A DNA stretch of 37,500 nucleotides from positions 14,993,796-15,031,295 of the forward strand of contig NC_135562.1 in the NCBI RefSeq assembly GCF_964340395.1, given 5' to 3'. Position numbers and translations under genes: made by a program. Shown in pieces: positions 10,851-22,980 of this stretch. Below the pieces are notes generated by a model. That model was not told the origin of the DNA. It did no database searches and saw only the letters and a program-made list of their open reading frames with translations. The number at the start of each line of letters is the position of its first letter. The first letter of the stretch is position 1. Source of the stretch: Glandiceps talaboti (lineage: Eukaryota > Hemichordata > Enteropneusta > Spengelidae).

Positions 10851-11847
10851 GGAGAAAGAATTCTAGTTTCTAAAACAACCTTGGTGAATTAAAATCACAG
10901 GATTCCGATCTCTCCAACAAAACAACTTTCCTTAATTCTGGAGTGACTTTATCTCTTTATGAACACACATAAATATCTCACAGTTGTTCTCAAACCTTTT
11001 TCTTGAGATGTAATGGAGCCCTCTACAGGTCTAATACAGAAAGCTTGATCCTTGACATTAGCAAATTCAGGCTGCACTGTTGTGAATTTGCTGTACATGT
11101 ACATGTACTGCATTCACCAAACCGCACCAACATTTTTGAAAGCAAATAAATGAAACATTCTTCATCTTACACCAGCATTTGAACCTTCAATAAAACTCTA
11201 TTTGTGAGTTGATTTCATCTTTTATTAAGTTTTAACACGAATTGTGATGTACGATGTAAGGAGAGACTTCTGACAGGATTCTCAACTCGGGTCTTCTAAA
11301 TAAATAGGAGCTATGATTAAGAGTTTTGTGAAGTCAACAAGTGAGTTTATTTCCCCTCTTACCACCAGTTAGTACATTCAACCTGCCTTTGGGTGGGGCA
11401 GGGAGCAGGGGGTGTAGTTGTAGTCATAGTCAACAAGTTAGTTTGTTTACCTCATACACAAGTCAGTACATTCAGCCTACCTATGGGTGGAAGAGGGGTT
11501 GGGGTTGAACAAATGGGTGAATGGGGAAAATACAACATGTATCAATCAATGTATTTGCTAAACAACACAGGATTTCACTGGACTGGGTATTATTGTTTCT
11601 TTCCACAATGTTTAACCAACAATGGCTGGCATTAAACTTTATATACCAAGAGTTCTAGGAAAATATATCTTATTGAACTTAAAAAAAGTGGCACAACCTG
11701 AGTTCATAAGATTTTTACTCAATTAAAAATACTTCCGTAAACCTCGATAAAACTATTCCAGTATCATGGTAATGTCGATGCCTTCTATAACATTACATTT
11801 GTCTCGTTACAGAGTTAGAACAGTTGATTGCACAGTAGGGACATCAC

Positions 11848-11915
11848 CAGTGTGCCCTCTAACTTAATAGTCAATTTGACTGACACACACAATTTCAAGT
11901 GACGCACCAAACACT
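11848..11915. mobile_element. hAT-like MITE end fragment
   Basis: CAGTGTGCCCTCTAA is followed by CAATTTGACTGACACACACA and GTGACGCACCAAA. These are the same words, in the same order, as the reverse complement of the right half of the 6521-6691 element. No second terminus was found, so this is a solo end or a decayed copy. Confidence 0.6.
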
Positions 11916-13427
11916 CACATTTTTTATGAATTTCATCATCAGATCGTTGATAATAACTTATATCTTAATACCAGGTTTGAGTTCAGTCAATTTGCAAGTG
12001 ATATTTACTATATTTCAGTAACTAGAATATTACCAGTAACTTTTAAATAACAAGGTTACCAACTTTTACAAAAACACTGACATCAACAATTTCACAAATA
12101 TGAAATGACAGATTTGCAGGCACTGTATTGTGTATGGACCATGACAACTCCACAAAAGTTCCCTGAACTTTCAACCTACATTCCCAAATCAACAACAAGT
12201 GACCCTTAGTAAAGGGGATGACCTTTGTGCAAACAACCTAAGCTTGTAGCCATGGTTCAGCGTCACCTCTCGGATCAAACACTGCTCGGCTGATTTTGAC
12301 AATGTTTCTTTTTCTGGCTCCTTCTTCACGACTATTTATTAAACCAATCAGTGTAATATGACTCTGTTTAGACGCGGACGTGTCCTCTAGCGCTGCGATG
12401 AATGTCGCTATTTAGCGGCAGTCTTTTAACCTCCTCTATAATCCCAAGACCTGAATCATGCCATAGGTACGATTAAAAGCTGCTACTAATCTCCTCCACT
12501 ATTTTCTAAGAAGACATGCCAAGGACATGACCATCAGTTCATAATGGCACGGGATTTGGGTGAACAGTGGTGAGAAAAAGTAAAGTTTACTTACACGTAG
12601 AAAGGGGGGTCTTTCTAAAACTTAGTAAAAGGGGTTTTGTAATCATGGCAACAGAACATGAGAACTTTGGTAATATTACCGAGGTCATCGAAAGTTTGAC
12701 CTCTAAGTCAGTTCGATGTTCCATTGAAGCAAAGCAATTTCTTGCAGCGAACAAAAACTTGTTGTTCTCATATCCCTTACATTATGATGACCAGTGAGCC
12801 CTCTATGGCGATGGCAATTTCATGCACCATTGATATACAACAAATTCTAGGTGATCTACAAAATTTAGTGTTTCTCTATTTTCTTACTATGTGCTGACTC
12901 ACGAGAAAACACAACTTTTATCTATTTCTCAGTTTGACCAAAAACAAAAAAATTGTGATCTTTTGTTGAGGGTTCACTGCACAGGAGAGCAAATTGTATA
13001 ACCATGGTGACCAAACATGGGAAATCTGGTAAAAATCAGCAGACTGGTCACCTACATGTATAATGTACACTCTTTGATACACCTCTAAACTCATCAATTT
13101 TTGTCGTGAACCTAAATTTTGAGCTTCCATTGAATACTCAGATTTTGATTCATACAAATTGAAACTAGTAAGATTTTGAGTCTGCTTGCATGGTTCCCTG
13201 TGGTAACGTGTGTACACATACAGTGCTTGCTTGTCGGCAGGAGTGTGGTGGTGTTTGTATTTGTAATGAGTGGTCTATAGGAATCCTGTTTCTAAACTAT
13301 CTAAATTGTTCTTGGGGAACATAAAATGTGCATGATATGCATGTGTCTTTTGTCAACCCTTCGATATTTCTGCTGTAATATTTACATCATCTTGAATGCA
13401 AGCAAGTCAATTCAAGGACTTTTTTTT

Positions 13428-13449
13428 GGGGGGGGGGGGGGGGGGGGGG
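13428..13449. repeat. Run of 22 G
   Basis: T7 followed by an uninterrupted G22, able to form a G-quadruplex and a likely sequencing weak point. It lies in MRPL15 intron 1. Confidence 0.95.
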
Positions 13450-13710
13450 CGCTAGTCACCTGTACTATTTACTCACATCACAAGAGAAACATACAACGTT
13501 ATCTTGTTGTACTTCACATGTTTGCACATGTCTACTCTTGGCCACTCAGTTCAACTCGCTCAGAGCCATGGATGAACTTTACCTGTGAGACTCTCTCTCT
13601 CTTTTAACTTGAGTCCGCACTTTATCAATATACAATATCATTTTAAATGCAGCAAAAGTTGAATTTTCACCTGTTAAATATTGCCAGTAAATTTAAAATG
13701 TCACCGGCTG

Positions 13711-13741
13711 AATGCAGGTATTTAAAAAATTCACCTGCATT
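13711..13741. repeat. Perfect 9-bp hairpin
   Basis: AATGCAGGT at 13711-13719 and ACCTGCATT at 13733-13741 are exact inverted copies with a 13-nt loop. No further element structure was seen. Confidence 0.5.
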
Positions 13742-14371
13742 GGACCATTTATCACTTGAAAAAGTCAGTAATTACCGACGACTTCCTACACTGTAAATGC
13801 GAGAGATGAAGTCATTTTTACATCACATTTCAATCAAACGCCAAGATTATTTATTTCTAGTCAGTTTAGACAATCATTTACACATTGCATTCAGAGATAT
13901 TATTACAAAAATAATCCTGAAGTTACAAGAATTGTCATTTTTCTTGCAAGGGTCTGACCAGTCAAAATTTGATGAGTGAGTGAAATTACGTAATTTTTTT
14001 TAAATATCGGGTAAACACAAACACTAAATCATTAGTAAAAGATTTGCTCATGATTTAGTTTTTATGTGTACCTCGACAAATTTGACTCTCGCTGCATTAC
14101 TTCGGTTAAAATCTTAAAAACCATTCAAAACATTTTCACCGGTTTTAACTACAAAATATGACCTACGACCTCTGACTTCCGACCTCAGTCTCATATCAAT
14201 TATCATTATCAACATCAATCGGGTGTATTCAGTTGTAGATTCACGCTCCATGATAATTTCACTAAAATCCTCTCCTCGTAAAAATACACGGGGTAAAGCG
14301 CTTGCCATTTATATATTTAAGTACACCGTTATACTGCCATGAAGTAAACGATCGATCGGATACAGCAAGCC

Positions 14372-14492
14372 TAGTCCTGCTTGCATACGGAGGAATTCGG
14401 GACTCGATTCTGACAATTGTCCCTCCCCCTCCGTCGGTGTTTAGAGTCAAGTCAGTAATACAGACTCGTGCACCGTCATGTAAGCAGGACTA
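14372..14492. mobile_element. 121-bp MITE with a 9-bp target duplication
   Basis: Termini are TAGTCCTGCTTGCATACGG and the inverted TAGTCCTGCTTACATGACGG, differing by one substitution and one inserted base. The exact 9-mer CAGCAAGCC flanks both sides (14363-14371 and 14493-14501). A 9-bp duplication is compatible with Mutator-like elements, but the superfamily is not proved. It sits 132 bp into intron 1 from the exon 1 donor. Confidence 0.8.
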
Positions 14493-14624
14493 CAGCAAGC
14501 CCAGCTTTCGACGATGGTGATGGATCATGATCATTTTTGCATATATTTTGGCTGAATGACACCTTTATGTCCGCTCTATTTTTCAGGAAGAATATCTGTT
14601 TAAAAGGAAATATAATGCCTGTAC

Positions 14625-14726
14625 CTTTTTTCTTGCTCCCTTGTTATCTCTGACGTTGGTTGTCGACACACGGGGCATATTTCGGAGTATGTCTATCGCA
14701 CGTTGGCTTCCACCGCGGGCCGCCAT
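14625..14726 (-). CDS. MRPL15: Mitochondrial ribosomal protein L15 (uL15m), coding exon 1
   Basis: First coding exon, 34 codons from ATG at 14726. It contains MAARGGSQRAIDILRNMPRV and ends in ARKK, parallel to human MRPL15, which starts MAG, has ALDLLRGLPRVS and ends this part with SKK. The initiator context is TTTCAAGATGGCGGCC, a good Kozak match. The donor is AGAAAAAAG|GTACAG in phase 0, and exon 2 starts in phase 0. The basic, acid-poor N terminus fits a mitochondrial targeting sequence, as expected for a nuclear-encoded mitoribosomal protein. A longer frame (14644-14961) in another register is a shadow. Confidence comes from the combined start, splice and phase agreement, because the N terminus itself is weakly conserved. 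Confidence 0.9.
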
Positions 14727-14751
14727 CTTGAAATTTACCCAGCGTGCCTTG
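14719..14751 (-). promoter_or_regulatory. MRPL15 core promoter with YY1-like and ZNF143-like motifs
   Basis: AAGATGGCGGC spans the start codon (plus-strand GCCGCCATCTT, 14719-14729), which matches the YY1 site typical of ribosomal and mitochondrial gene starts. CCCAGCGTGCCTTG at 14738-14751 (plus strand) closely matches the core of the ZNF143/THAP11 element, CCCAGCATGCCTTG. No TATA box was seen. The transcription start is inferred to be close to or within this stretch, with a short 5' UTR. Confidence 0.6.
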
Positions 14752-15398
<647 letters not shown>

Positions 15399-15771
15399 TT
15401 TCTCGGACACTTTGAAAATTTCAATCTGTAAAATTTTTCATTGACTTTCTTAATTGTTCTGTGTTATCGTCGATTTTCGCCAAGTTCTTCTTCTTTTAGC
15501 GGAGTCACAGCGATTCTATATTTATCTACTATTACATGTACAGTAACAAAGTCATCAAGCGGGTGGGCCTTACAGATCACAACTAGTACATCGCCATTCC
15601 TCTAAAGAAAAAACTGAACCCTCTTGACCTGTGCTTTACTTTGTCAAGAGAGGGAGCCCAAAACCCAATATATCATTATAAACCATAGTTAAATTAACAC
15701 GTGTTTTGGCTTGGGGTAAAGTCTTATGTGTTTTGCTTATAAATGGGTAAAAGAAAACGAGTAATCTTCGC

Positions 15772-15777
15772 TTTATT
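15772..15777 (-). terminator. Poly(A) signal AATAAA of the upstream gene
   Basis: Minus-strand AATAAA in TACAATAAAGCGAAG, 184 bp downstream of the stop codon at 15961. Hexamers are frequent in AT-rich DNA, so support is positional. Confidence 0.45.
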
Positions 15778-15960
15778 GTACAGGGTATATAAAACTAAAA
15801 AGCCTCTATTTTCCCCCCGCACGGCTAAGACGCAAGTCGGCGAAATCAAAGGCTGGTGTTCACCTTGAAGGCCGATCCGCCACCGCACAGAAGTGACAAG
15901 AAGCGAGGATTTTTAGACAAATCAAAATGTGTACCCTGAAAAAAAAGTCCTAGCTTCCCT

Positions 15961-16151
15961 CTAAGCCTTTTCTTTGTCGCCGCGATCGTCTCCATGGAAA
16001 GCACTTTTCTCTGTCATAGCCGACGGGAACTTGTCTTTCAATCCGAGCTTCGCTGAACTGTCTGATTTACTGGCCTGATCTCGATGATGACGAAGAAAAT
16101 GTTGTCCAACATACCAGTGCTTCAGAATTTCCCTTTGTTTTGTCACCGTCG
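15961..16151 (-). CDS. Probable last coding exon of an unidentified gene upstream of MRPL15
   Basis: The open frame encodes 62 residues and ends in TAG at 15961. The product is hydrophilic and charged: KQREILKHWYVGQHFLRHHR, then a Ser/Lys/Asp-rich tail ending DDRGDKEKA. No family was recognised. It is richer in GC and CpG than the surroundings, and a poly(A) signal follows at a sensible distance. A possible acceptor is the AG at 16153-16152, after a moderately pyrimidine-rich stretch (TTTTGTCCCCATTTTG) but spoiled by an A7 run, so the exon start is uncertain. If real, the gene lies head-to-tail with MRPL15, about 1.05 kb from its last exon to the MRPL15 start. Other exons should be to the right, but I could not identify them. 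Confidence 0.4.
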
Positions 16152-16757
16152 CTTTTTTTAGTCATCAAAATGGGGACAAAATGTTCTTAATTTGTTGGCC
16201 TGGGGGCAGTGCTGTCCAGCAATATGCATGCGATAATAAGCTTCTGCTAGCTACTGTAAATCGACAGAAATTTGATAGGGACCCAAGTTGGTTTGAATGG
16301 TGAATGGTTGTTATGCAGAGTTACAGCTGACGAGCATGTCAGCTCAGTAGCAAGATGATCTTTTATACCAGGCACAATACAATGCCGTTTACCCTCCAGA
16401 CAAAAAAATTAACTATCATCTGTACTCTAGAGCTGATTCCGACGCTAGAAATAATCAACGCCTCATCTTTCGTCAAATATGAAGTTTGTAGCGATGTCTA
16501 CAAGGTTCTCAGTCGACGTAAACTTAATGCTATAGTCGCGTTCTTTTCACGTTTTTATATCACTTATTCTCGAAGCGCAACAAGGGACAGAGATCGAACT
16601 CCAGCCAGGGGGTTTCACGAAAAATAGTCATCAGATTAAAAAAGGGTTGTTTTTTCCTGCTACGGTTTAGAGAATGCTAATTTTACGGTAGCGATTTTCT
16701 TGTATTTTTGAATATATGTGTGTCTGTCTGTATGTGTATTTATATATGTGTATGTGT
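16152..16757. other. No feature recognised
   Basis: Non-repetitive sequence. A plus-strand frame at 16355-16627 has no recognisable domain and no splice support. GATCGAACTCC at about 16583 resembles a reversed tRNA B box but has no A box partner. Confidence 0.4.
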
Positions 16758-16856
16758 ATGTGTGTCTGTGTCTGTGTCTGTGTCTGTGTCTGTGTCTGTG
16801 TCTGTGTCTGTGTCTGTGTCTGTGTCGGTGTCTGTGTGTAATCTAGGGGGGGGGGG
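16758..16856. repeat. (TGTGTC)n hexamer tract plus G11
   Basis: About 13 TGTGTC units, one with a C-to-G change, followed by a run of 11 G at 16846-16856. Confidence 0.95.
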
Positions 16857-16972
16857 TCATTATAGCAACATCGGACATTCATCTCCGACCCGGGGCAAAG
16901 ACGAATATTCTCTAAAGATTTATTTTTCTACTAAGGTTTAAAATTCGGGGATGTTGATTTTACGGTGGCAAT

Positions 16973-17324
<352 letters not shown>

Positions 17325-17423
17325 TCTGAAGAGGTCATTATCTAAACTTTATAATGATTTTATCATTATGTGTTTATGGTCATACCCCTCCCAAAAGGTA
17401 ACTTTCATCTGACATCTTTCACC

Positions 17424-17472
17424 ATGACGTCATCCAGTCATTCTCAAGCTCCCCGGCCTTCCCCTCCAAAAG
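17424..17472 (+). CDS. Candidate first coding exon, speculative
   Basis: CACCATGACG gives a good start context, followed by an open stretch encoding MTSSSHSQAPRPSPPK and then a perfect donor, AAAAG|GTAAGT, at 17473. The Ser/Pro-rich peptide is not informative and no downstream exon was found. A related CCAAAAGGTAAC word lies just upstream (about 17390), so the donor-like sequence may be part of a small duplication. Low confidence. Confidence 0.18.
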
Positions 17473-18764
17473 GTAAGTAAATCGGTAAGGCTTCATGGTA
17501 AAATCACCATGGATTTGGCTATTTAGATCAAATAAAAGCTGAGATCATACTTTATGCCTCGACATATTTATTCAAGGCCACAAGTGTACATACGTTTTAT
17601 TTAACCAGGGGATTTTGATTTTCCAAGCCCTGGAAAAAAAACACTTGGAAACACTTTAAGTGTAAACCTCACGGCGTACGATATGTCGATACATCGTATA
17701 CCATCACATGATTGTTGCCACGTCGACAAAGGTCGATATCTCACGATTGAAATTTGTCAGAAACGACTATCAACGTGTAGGTCTGTCAACACTGGCTATT
17801 TCACATCACCACCATCCATGGCCAGCTCATGCTTTATCACCTATATCTGATTTGGATGGACCGGGTTGACATGTGTTGTGGAGACCTACAATACCGAGAC
17901 AGTCTGAGGCAGCTATGCATGGTTTGAAACCACTTCGGTACAGAGCAAACTACACATCCAGCCAAAAATCGTCAAAATCTGAAATTAATCGACACAAAAC
18001 CCAGATTGCCCTACGCACACAAATTCTACACATATTAACTTAACTCACACACGCCTAATATATTTGGACTTAATGCAAGGCGGGGACTTCCATATTAATG
18101 TAAAAGTGCCCACTTTGATCAAATGTCACATTTTCAAAGACGCCTCTGTAAGGACCAGAACAAAATATTCACTTTCTGTAACTTTTCAACAAATTTTATA
18201 TAAAGTTTAGATTTATAGTGAACGGTTCAAAGCAATGATTTCGTATCAAAACCTCTAAGTGCAAACATGCTAATATTGAACAACCATTTGCAAAGTATAA
18301 CTATATAATCATATATTATTTCCAAAGATGTCGCTTATAGAGGGGTCAACCATATTATCTTTTTAAAAATAAGAACGTGCTTGACCGAGCACAATTTCAC
18401 ACCAAATTATACGGTACCATGATTTTCTATTTTATTAATGAGAAAACGCCAAGGTCACCATTTTCAATGTCTATATTGTGGAACGTGACAAAAGGTTGGA
18501 GTTATATATTACAACAACCGAGTCCCCCTTTCAATTTTACGTTGAATCTTTTTATGCGTGCACTGATCACCGTCGTGGATATACATGTACACTTGGCCTA
18601 TGGGCAACCCCATATACATAATTGACGATGTTTGATAGCGGTAATATCAAAGCATTTATGAGACATCCAAATTTCACCAACGCATGAAAATCTTGATGTC
18701 GTTCAAAAACAATTCTTATAGCTTTGAAACAATTTCTTTTAAAACGCGTTTAACGCCAGAGTAT
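17473..18764. other. No feature recognised
   Basis: Single-copy-looking sequence on both strands. The plus frame at 18377-18625 lacks any family signature. Confidence 0.4.
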
Positions 18765-18795
18765 CCCCTCCCTCCCTCCCTCCCTCCCTCCCTCT

Positions 18796-18834
<39 letters not shown>

Positions 18835-18914
18835 CCCATCTCTCTCTCTCTCTCTCACTCTCACTCTCTCTCTCTCTCCTTCCCTTTCCTCCCTCCCTCC
18901 CTCCCTCTCTCCCT
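18765..18914. repeat. Pyrimidine microsatellite, (CCCT)n and (CT)n
   Basis: Alternating CCCT, CT and poly-C blocks, roughly symmetric, with (CCCT)n at both ends. Confidence 0.95.
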
Positions 18915-20469
18915 TATATAAATCATAAGATGGTAACAGTTTACTGGGTGATTGGTGGCAATTCTATACGTGTCAAGATTGGAATATTGCACGTGAGGTT
19001 AATAGTTCCCGCCTTTGTCGGCTAAGAACGGACAAAACACAGTCAGTAGCAATTGAAAGACACCGTGTTCACTGCAAAGAATCGAAACAAGCAACGTCAA
19101 TTCTGGTATTAAAATAACGCCTTGAGCCGGGGCTCATAAATGGATGAAGGAGTACAGATGCATTATTTGGTTTTAACAATACACTGATTTTCCCAACACT
19201 TCCATAATCAACACAAAAGGGGTAGAACAGGCCTGGATCCGTTTCGTATCATAAAGACATAGAAAATACCACTCTACTTAGTCTCGACTGGAATACTTTG
19301 ATAATTTCATCCGTAGCATCGAGTGGTGTGTTTAATTTCTAACCGACTTATTCGCATCTCCAACAACAATCGAAGCGCACACGCCTGTGATCTTCACCAA
19401 AGGTAAGGTACCGTACGTGTACATATACTAGTATTAAGTATGTAGTAGACCCCATGTCTTAAGTTACCCCTATCTTTAACCAACACACTCGTCTTTTAAT
19501 ACGCAAATCCAAGCTTATATCTACACCATAGATCCTGAAATTATCATGAAGGTCTGTAATGCAGGACTTAAATAAATGACAGCTTTACATGTTCTGGACT
19601 AAATAACGAACAATTCCTATATTTTTTTGACCCTGATTCATTGACTTGATGAAATAGTCGCGATTACATTTAAAATGAAATATTATTAATAAATTATTTG
19701 CTTACTTTATTAAATTCGATGTCCACTCATCAAAAGAATAGATACATAAATAGTATTTTTAGTGCGGTTTTATTTATTAGCGAGAACAAGACTCAGAAAA
19801 CCAAAACGAAAATCTAAGTAAACGTAGGTATTCTGTACGTTCTTGTCATTTGAATATTTTTTTTAGTTTCTTGAGTTTTTCTGGGTAATGTGTCTTAGAA
19901 GTAAATTAAGAATTTAGTATTAAACGTATCTCCGCTAAAATATAGATTTTAGTTGTTTTTTCCAATTCAGAGAAACGAGAGACTGGCATTTGCACTTTTC
20001 AACCCAAACTTCGATTTTTTTTATATTCTTTCTCTTGAGCTTAGGGCAACGAAGGATGTTACCCCAGTTGTAGAATATTCAATTCGAATTATTCTTCATC
20101 TCTCTCCGAGGCAAATGTTCAAAATGTCCCCGGTACGTGGAAATATCGTACCAAAAGATAAGAAAATCGTGTTGAAGAACATCCTCACAATATCTTATCT
20201 CAAACATTCACGAACTAAGGCGATTAAAATTAGTATTATCTTGTCTTGGCTTCTCCCAGCGAAATAACGAGAGAGAAAACGCACACTTATTTCCATGGTA
20301 ACCATGCGAAATGATGATTACCTAATTAGCGTTGATTAACTTAGACGTGAAATATACATGTTAGTTTAACGAGAGATGACAAGGTTTGTCGCGTTTCACA
20401 CGGCATGGTCCACGATGCCCGAAAACTAAAAGAATTGACGAACATGAAGTTTAATATCCGTCATAGCTT
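18915..20469. other. No feature recognised
   Basis: Includes a donor-like ACCAAAG|GTAAGG at 19401 after CpG-containing sequence, and a 104-codon plus frame (19953-20267). I could not assign either to a gene. TTTCCATGGTAACC at about 20291 is a near-match to an X-box. Confidence 0.35.
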
Positions 20470-20660
20470 TTTTCCGGGAAATATAATACCACCGTTCTCC
20501 TTCTCCCCCATGCGCAACTGCGACCCCCGCACTTCTCTTCCGTAGCCTGGCCAAGTTGGTGAGGGGAGCACTTCCTGCGAGCGGCAGAGCGAGAATACCC
20601 ACCAACCTGAGGGTAAACTTTATCGTAGCGATGGGAAGAAACGGAACATGCACGTGAATT
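20470..20660. other. GC- and CpG-rich segment with frames on both strands
   Basis: Clearly richer in GC and CpG than the neighbouring kilobases. Open frames overlap on the minus strand (20426-20692 and 20451-20741) and a 50-odd-residue frame exists on the plus strand. None resembles a family I know. It may be a promoter or CpG island, or an exon of an unrecognised gene. Confidence 0.3.
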
Positions 20661-21000
20661 ACTTGTGGTCGCACAACAGGTGTAACTTTCATGTCGTCCG
20701 GATGTACCTTTCAGAAATATATTGCTGTTTGTTGTGTTCATATCACAGTGTGAATAAGGTTACTGTATACTTTAAAAAAAGTAAAATCAAGAAAGCGTAT
20801 CTTACAGAGTTTCATATACTAAATCATAGATAAATTGTGCCTTTGATTATTATTTTTGTCGAGAGTTCATCCTTTCTCTTCTCCCTCGTACATTTCATCC
20901 AGTCTTTTTGTCTAACTTTCTCACTTGTCATATTTGACAACTTCTCAATTCTGTCGGAGGTTGTTTCTTTGTCTTGCTGCGCCAGGTTCCTAATCTATTG

Positions 21001-21311
<311 letters not shown>

Positions 21312-21700
21312 GTATCTATATCTTTGTATTTTCACAGAATCATGACAGTAATGACAATATCCATTGATGCAAGATTAATCAAACTATAAATACACCGTTG
21401 AATATACAGTGTATATAATACAACCACCATTCATTTTTATTCAATCGTGTTTATCCGTTCAAATTATAGGCGCATTGGCAAACAGGGCATATTCAACAAT
21501 CATCAGAAACATACCACGGTAGCTAGTTTAAGGAGAGTAAGTCAGTGTAACATATTGTTATGCGATACCCTGTAGTGTACCCCTCTGATTTACCTGCAGT
21601 AGAAATATGTATAACAAACAGTTACTTCCAGTGAACACTGCATTCGTACCAACTCACGTTGATGTCAAACAAACCTTTTAATATGCAGAAATGTACACTT

Positions 21701-21940
21701 GTTTATTTATTTATTTATCTATAAACCATTGCCCGATAACAGGAGGAAAGTTCAGTGTTAGTGCAGGAGGAAACCGGAGTATGTACCCGGAGAAAACCTG
21801 CGTTGTTCCGTAGAGTCAAACTGAACGACACACTTCTTACTTTAATACATTGTGGTATAAATTTATCAAACCCTGAATATGTTCAAACCCTGACTACAAT
21901 GGTAAGAGGCAAGTGGTTTAACCACTCAGCCACCAACAAC
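21701..21940 (-). mobile_element. tRNA-derived SINE
   Basis: Read on the minus strand, the head at 21940 gives GTTGTTGGTGGCTGAGTGGT, with an A box TGGCTGAGTGG at 21932-21922 as in Ser/Leu-type tRNAs. A B-box-like GGGTTTGAAC follows at 21890-21881. The body contains AGGTTTTCTCCGGGTACATA and CTCCGGTTTCCTCCTGC (21801-21764), a motif reminiscent of a shared SINE central domain. The tail is TAAATAAATAAATAAAC. A diverged direct repeat near AGTGTAYATTT on each side may be the target duplication, but the flank is itself repetitive. Confidence 0.75.
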
Positions 21941-21942
21941 CA

Positions 21943-22390
21943 TATATAAATATACACTGAAATAAACATGGAAACATATCCAAACATATACAGTGAAATA
22001 TACAAAGTGTACACTAAATATGTACTATATATTAAAATATACAGTAGTATGTAGACCGAAATATATACTACAATATACCCTGAAATGTCAGATTCAATTG
22101 TAGTATCAAATTAGCAGTCACTTCTAGGGAAACTGAATATACGTTCCGAACAGATTTTGGAATATTCTGAAATGTACACTAAATATACACTGAAATAAAC
22201 ACGGAAATGTATGCCAAAATATATACTAAATATACACTCTAATATTCACTAAAATATATACTGAAACATCCACTGAAATGCACTCTAAAAATATACACCG
22301 AAATATGTATACGCTAATACGCAATACACTAATATGTTTATATACACAGTGGAATACATACTGAAATCTACATGTACACATTGAAGATTT
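21943..22390. repeat. Degenerate short tandem repeat, ATACACTGAAAT-like
   Basis: Many diverged units of about 14-18 bp based on ATATACACTGAAAT, for example at 21951, 22187 and 22257. AT-rich with no coding potential. The SINE lies at its left edge. Confidence 0.7.
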
Positions 22391-22512
22391 CAATATAAAC
22401 CTTGCCTTTTGCGAAGGTATAAATTAAATGAAGAAATGTAACGACATTACACTAAGCTTATTCCAAATTGTCTGTTACAGGAAAACGCGATTATCTTCTT
22501 TTTATTTTTATT

Positions 22513-22886
22513 TTGTTTGTTTGTTTGTTTGTTTGTTTGTTTATATGTATGTATGTATGTATGTATTTATGTATGTATGTATGTATGTATGTATGTATGT
22601 ATGAGTGTATTGTATGTACGTATGTATATATATATGTGTGTATGTAAGTATGTTTGTTCGTATGTATGTATGTATGTATGTATGTATGTATGTATGTATG
22701 TATGTATGTATGTATGTATGTATGTATGAGTGTATTGTATGTACGTATGTATATATATATATGTGTGTATGTAAGTATGTTTGTTCGTATGTATGTATGT
22801 ATGTATGTATGTATGTATGTATGTATGTATGTATGTATGTATGTATGTATGTATGTACCGGTTCTTTGTATGCATGCATGCATGTG

Positions 22887-22938
<52 letters not shown>

Positions 22939-22980
22939 GGTCTGTTTTTCTTTCTGTCTGCTTGTCTGTCTGTCTGTTTT
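22513..22980. repeat. (GTTT)n, (GTAT)n and (GTCT)n compound microsatellite
   Basis: (GTTT)n at 22513-22542, (GTAT)n at 22543-22858 and (GTCT)n at about 22886-22977. A block starting GAGTGTATTGTATGTACG at 22603 recurs at 22728, so 125 bp of the array was duplicated. Confidence 0.97.

Larger units (their letters stand above)
6926..14624 (-). other. MRPL15: MRPL15 intron 1 (about 7.7 kb)
   Basis: Lies between the exon 1 donor AAAAAG|GTACAG and the exon 2 acceptor TTTCACAG. It contains the repeats and MITEs listed separately. Single-copy-looking stretches at 7120-8089, 8951-9910, 10851-11847, 11916-13427 and 13742-14371 show no exon I could support. The open frame at 12567-12797 was considered and not accepted. 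Confidence 0.85.

Noticed and set aside
12567-12797. 76-codon plus frame in MRPL15 intron 1
   Set aside because: It overlaps a weak duplication with 12970-13040 (shared ATCATGGCAAC / ACCATGGTGAC context) and shows no domain or splice support.
16575-16600. Reversed tRNA B box (GATCGAACTCC)
   Set aside because: No A box at the required distance, and no tail or acceptor stem.
18836-18900. Polypyrimidine tract as a splice acceptor
   Set aside because: It is a microsatellite and no coding frame follows.
20511-20655. Plus-strand frame with VNFIVAMGRNG resembling the start of dihydrofolate reductase
   Set aside because: Similarity covers only a few residues, the catalytic segment does not follow, and the frame stops at once.
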